The position numbers were made by a program, and so were the translations under genes. Shown here one piece after another: positions 63,555 through 64,000 of a stretch of 64,000 bases of DNA. Under the pieces are notes generated by a model that searched no databases, was not told the origin of the DNA, and saw nothing but the letters and a program-made list of their open reading frames with translations. The stretch lies in assembly GCA_023700805.1 (NCBI GenBank), contig JAMPYF010000001.1:1-64000 (forward strand), given 5' to 3'. This DNA comes from Sulfuritalea sp. (lineage in GTDB: Bacteria > Pseudomonadota > Gammaproteobacteria > Burkholderiales > Rhodocyclaceae). Each line of letters opens with the position of its first letter. Position 1 is the first letter of the stretch.

Positions 63555-64000
63555 AGACTGAAACTGCCACCTCGGTTACCACCTCAGTTGCCACCTTGGG
63601 CGGCGGCTGCTTCTGGTGCCTCGAAGCCGCTTTCGTGCAGCTCGCCGGAGTCGAATCGGTGGTTTCGGGTTATGCCGGCGGTGATATGCAGAATCCGGAC
63701 TACCGCAGCGTATGCGGGGGCGGCACCGGCCACGCCGAAGTCGTCGAAGTACGCTTCGATCCCGAGATCATCGACTACGGCACCTTGCTGAAGGCCTTCT
63801 TCGCGATTCACGATCCGACCACGCCCAACCGCCAGGGCAACGATGTCGGCAGCCAGTACCGCTCGGTGATCTTCACCCATGGCGATCAACAGGAAAAAAT
63901 CGCCAGGGAATTGATCGCGGAACTCGCGGCCGCGAAAATCTGGCCCGACGCCATCGTCACCACCGTGTCGCCAGCGCCAACTTTCTGGCCGGCCGAGAAA
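63551..64000 (+). CDS. msrA: Peptide-methionine (S)-S-oxide reductase, 5' part
   Basis: The first 150 codons of MsrA, which repairs methionine-S-sulfoxide. The catalytic GGGCFWCLEA has its cysteine at residue 20, followed by GYAGG, GTGHAEVV and the QYRSVIF strand. The window ends within the FWPAEK segment, before the C-terminal part. Copy I of the dispersed motif is part of its coding sequence. Confidence 0.95.
   Translation, partial: MKTETATSVTTSVATLGGGCFWCLEAAFVQLAGVESVVSGYAGGDMQNPDYRSVCGGGTGHAEVVEVRFDPEIIDYGTLLKAFFAIHDPTTPNRQGNDVGSQYRSVIFTHGDQQEKIARELIAELAAAKIWPDAIVTTVSPAPTFWPAEK
63961..63985 (+). repeat. 25-bp dispersed motif, copy I
   Basis: CACCGT, GT, CGCCAGCGCCAACTTTC, with one mismatch. 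It lies inside msrA, encoding TVSPAPTF, in a different reading frame from copies E and F, so it is not an amino-acid repeat in disguise. Confidence 0.75.

Overview
The window reads as a chromosomal piece of a high-GC betaproteobacterium, most likely of the Rhodocyclales (Sulfuritalea/Azoarcus/Thauera-like). The pointers are a reverse-type sulfur-oxidation set (sat-aprBA) together with an aerobic phenylacetyl-CoA (paa) set, ordinary sucCD and glpK housekeeping genes, and dense ATGA-overlapping operons. The genus is an inference. No rRNA, tRNA, CRISPR array, transposase or integrase was recognised.

Layout. (1) 49-4849, minus strand: sat, aprB, aprA and a YkgJ-type cysteine-cluster protein, an operon for oxidising sulfite to sulfate through APS. 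(2) 5050-30054, plus strand: a surface-polysaccharide cluster. It holds a CDP-3,6-dideoxyhexose branch (rfbF, rfbG, rfbH and an epimerase/reductase with a probable CTG start), a Wzm/Wzt exporter, a GDP-heptose branch (hddA, hddC plus two GDP-sugar dehydratase/reductase-like genes), a thiamine-diphosphate enzyme that could make a branched sugar of the yersiniose kind, a NeuB-family synthase, several glycosyltransferases, a GtrB-like transferase, a GT-C-like membrane protein and a TPR protein fused to a eukaryote-like arginine methyltransferase. (3) 29975-39806, minus strand: a compact locus around a very short type IV pilin. The pilin is followed by a small secreted Ser/Thr-rich partner, a three-gene ABC module that resembles Myxococcus pilGHI, and three TPR-SPINDLY O-GlcNAc-transferase-like proteins, one of them fused to a methyltransferase. 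(4) 39981-52356, same strand: a signalling series consisting of a CHASE2 Ser/Thr kinase, PP2C phosphatase, FHA protein, CHASE2 adenylate cyclase, metallo-beta-lactamase-fold phosphodiesterase candidate, cyclic-nucleotide-binding/rhodanese protein, GAF-PilB/GspE ATPase and GAF-HD-GYP protein. (5) 52575-54638: sucC-sucD. (6) 54947-56440: glpK. (7) 56517-62786: phenylacetate genes (paaY, a paaN aldehyde dehydrogenase, a flavodoxin, a divergent PaaA/PaaC-family protein, paaG, paaI, paaJ). (8) A methyltransferase and the 5' part of msrA run into the right edge.

How it may fit together. Regions 3 and 4 share one strand over about 22 kb and together contain a pilin, an export ABC module, a pilus-type motor ATPase, protein O-glycosylation enzymes, and kinase, cAMP and HD-GYP signalling. 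I infer an atypical, signal-controlled and glycosylated short-pilin system of a type better known from Myxococcus and Geobacter. Independently, a 25-bp directional motif occurs nine times across the window, in coding and non-coding DNA and in both orientations. It matches no repeat family I know and is the strongest unexplained DNA-level signal here.
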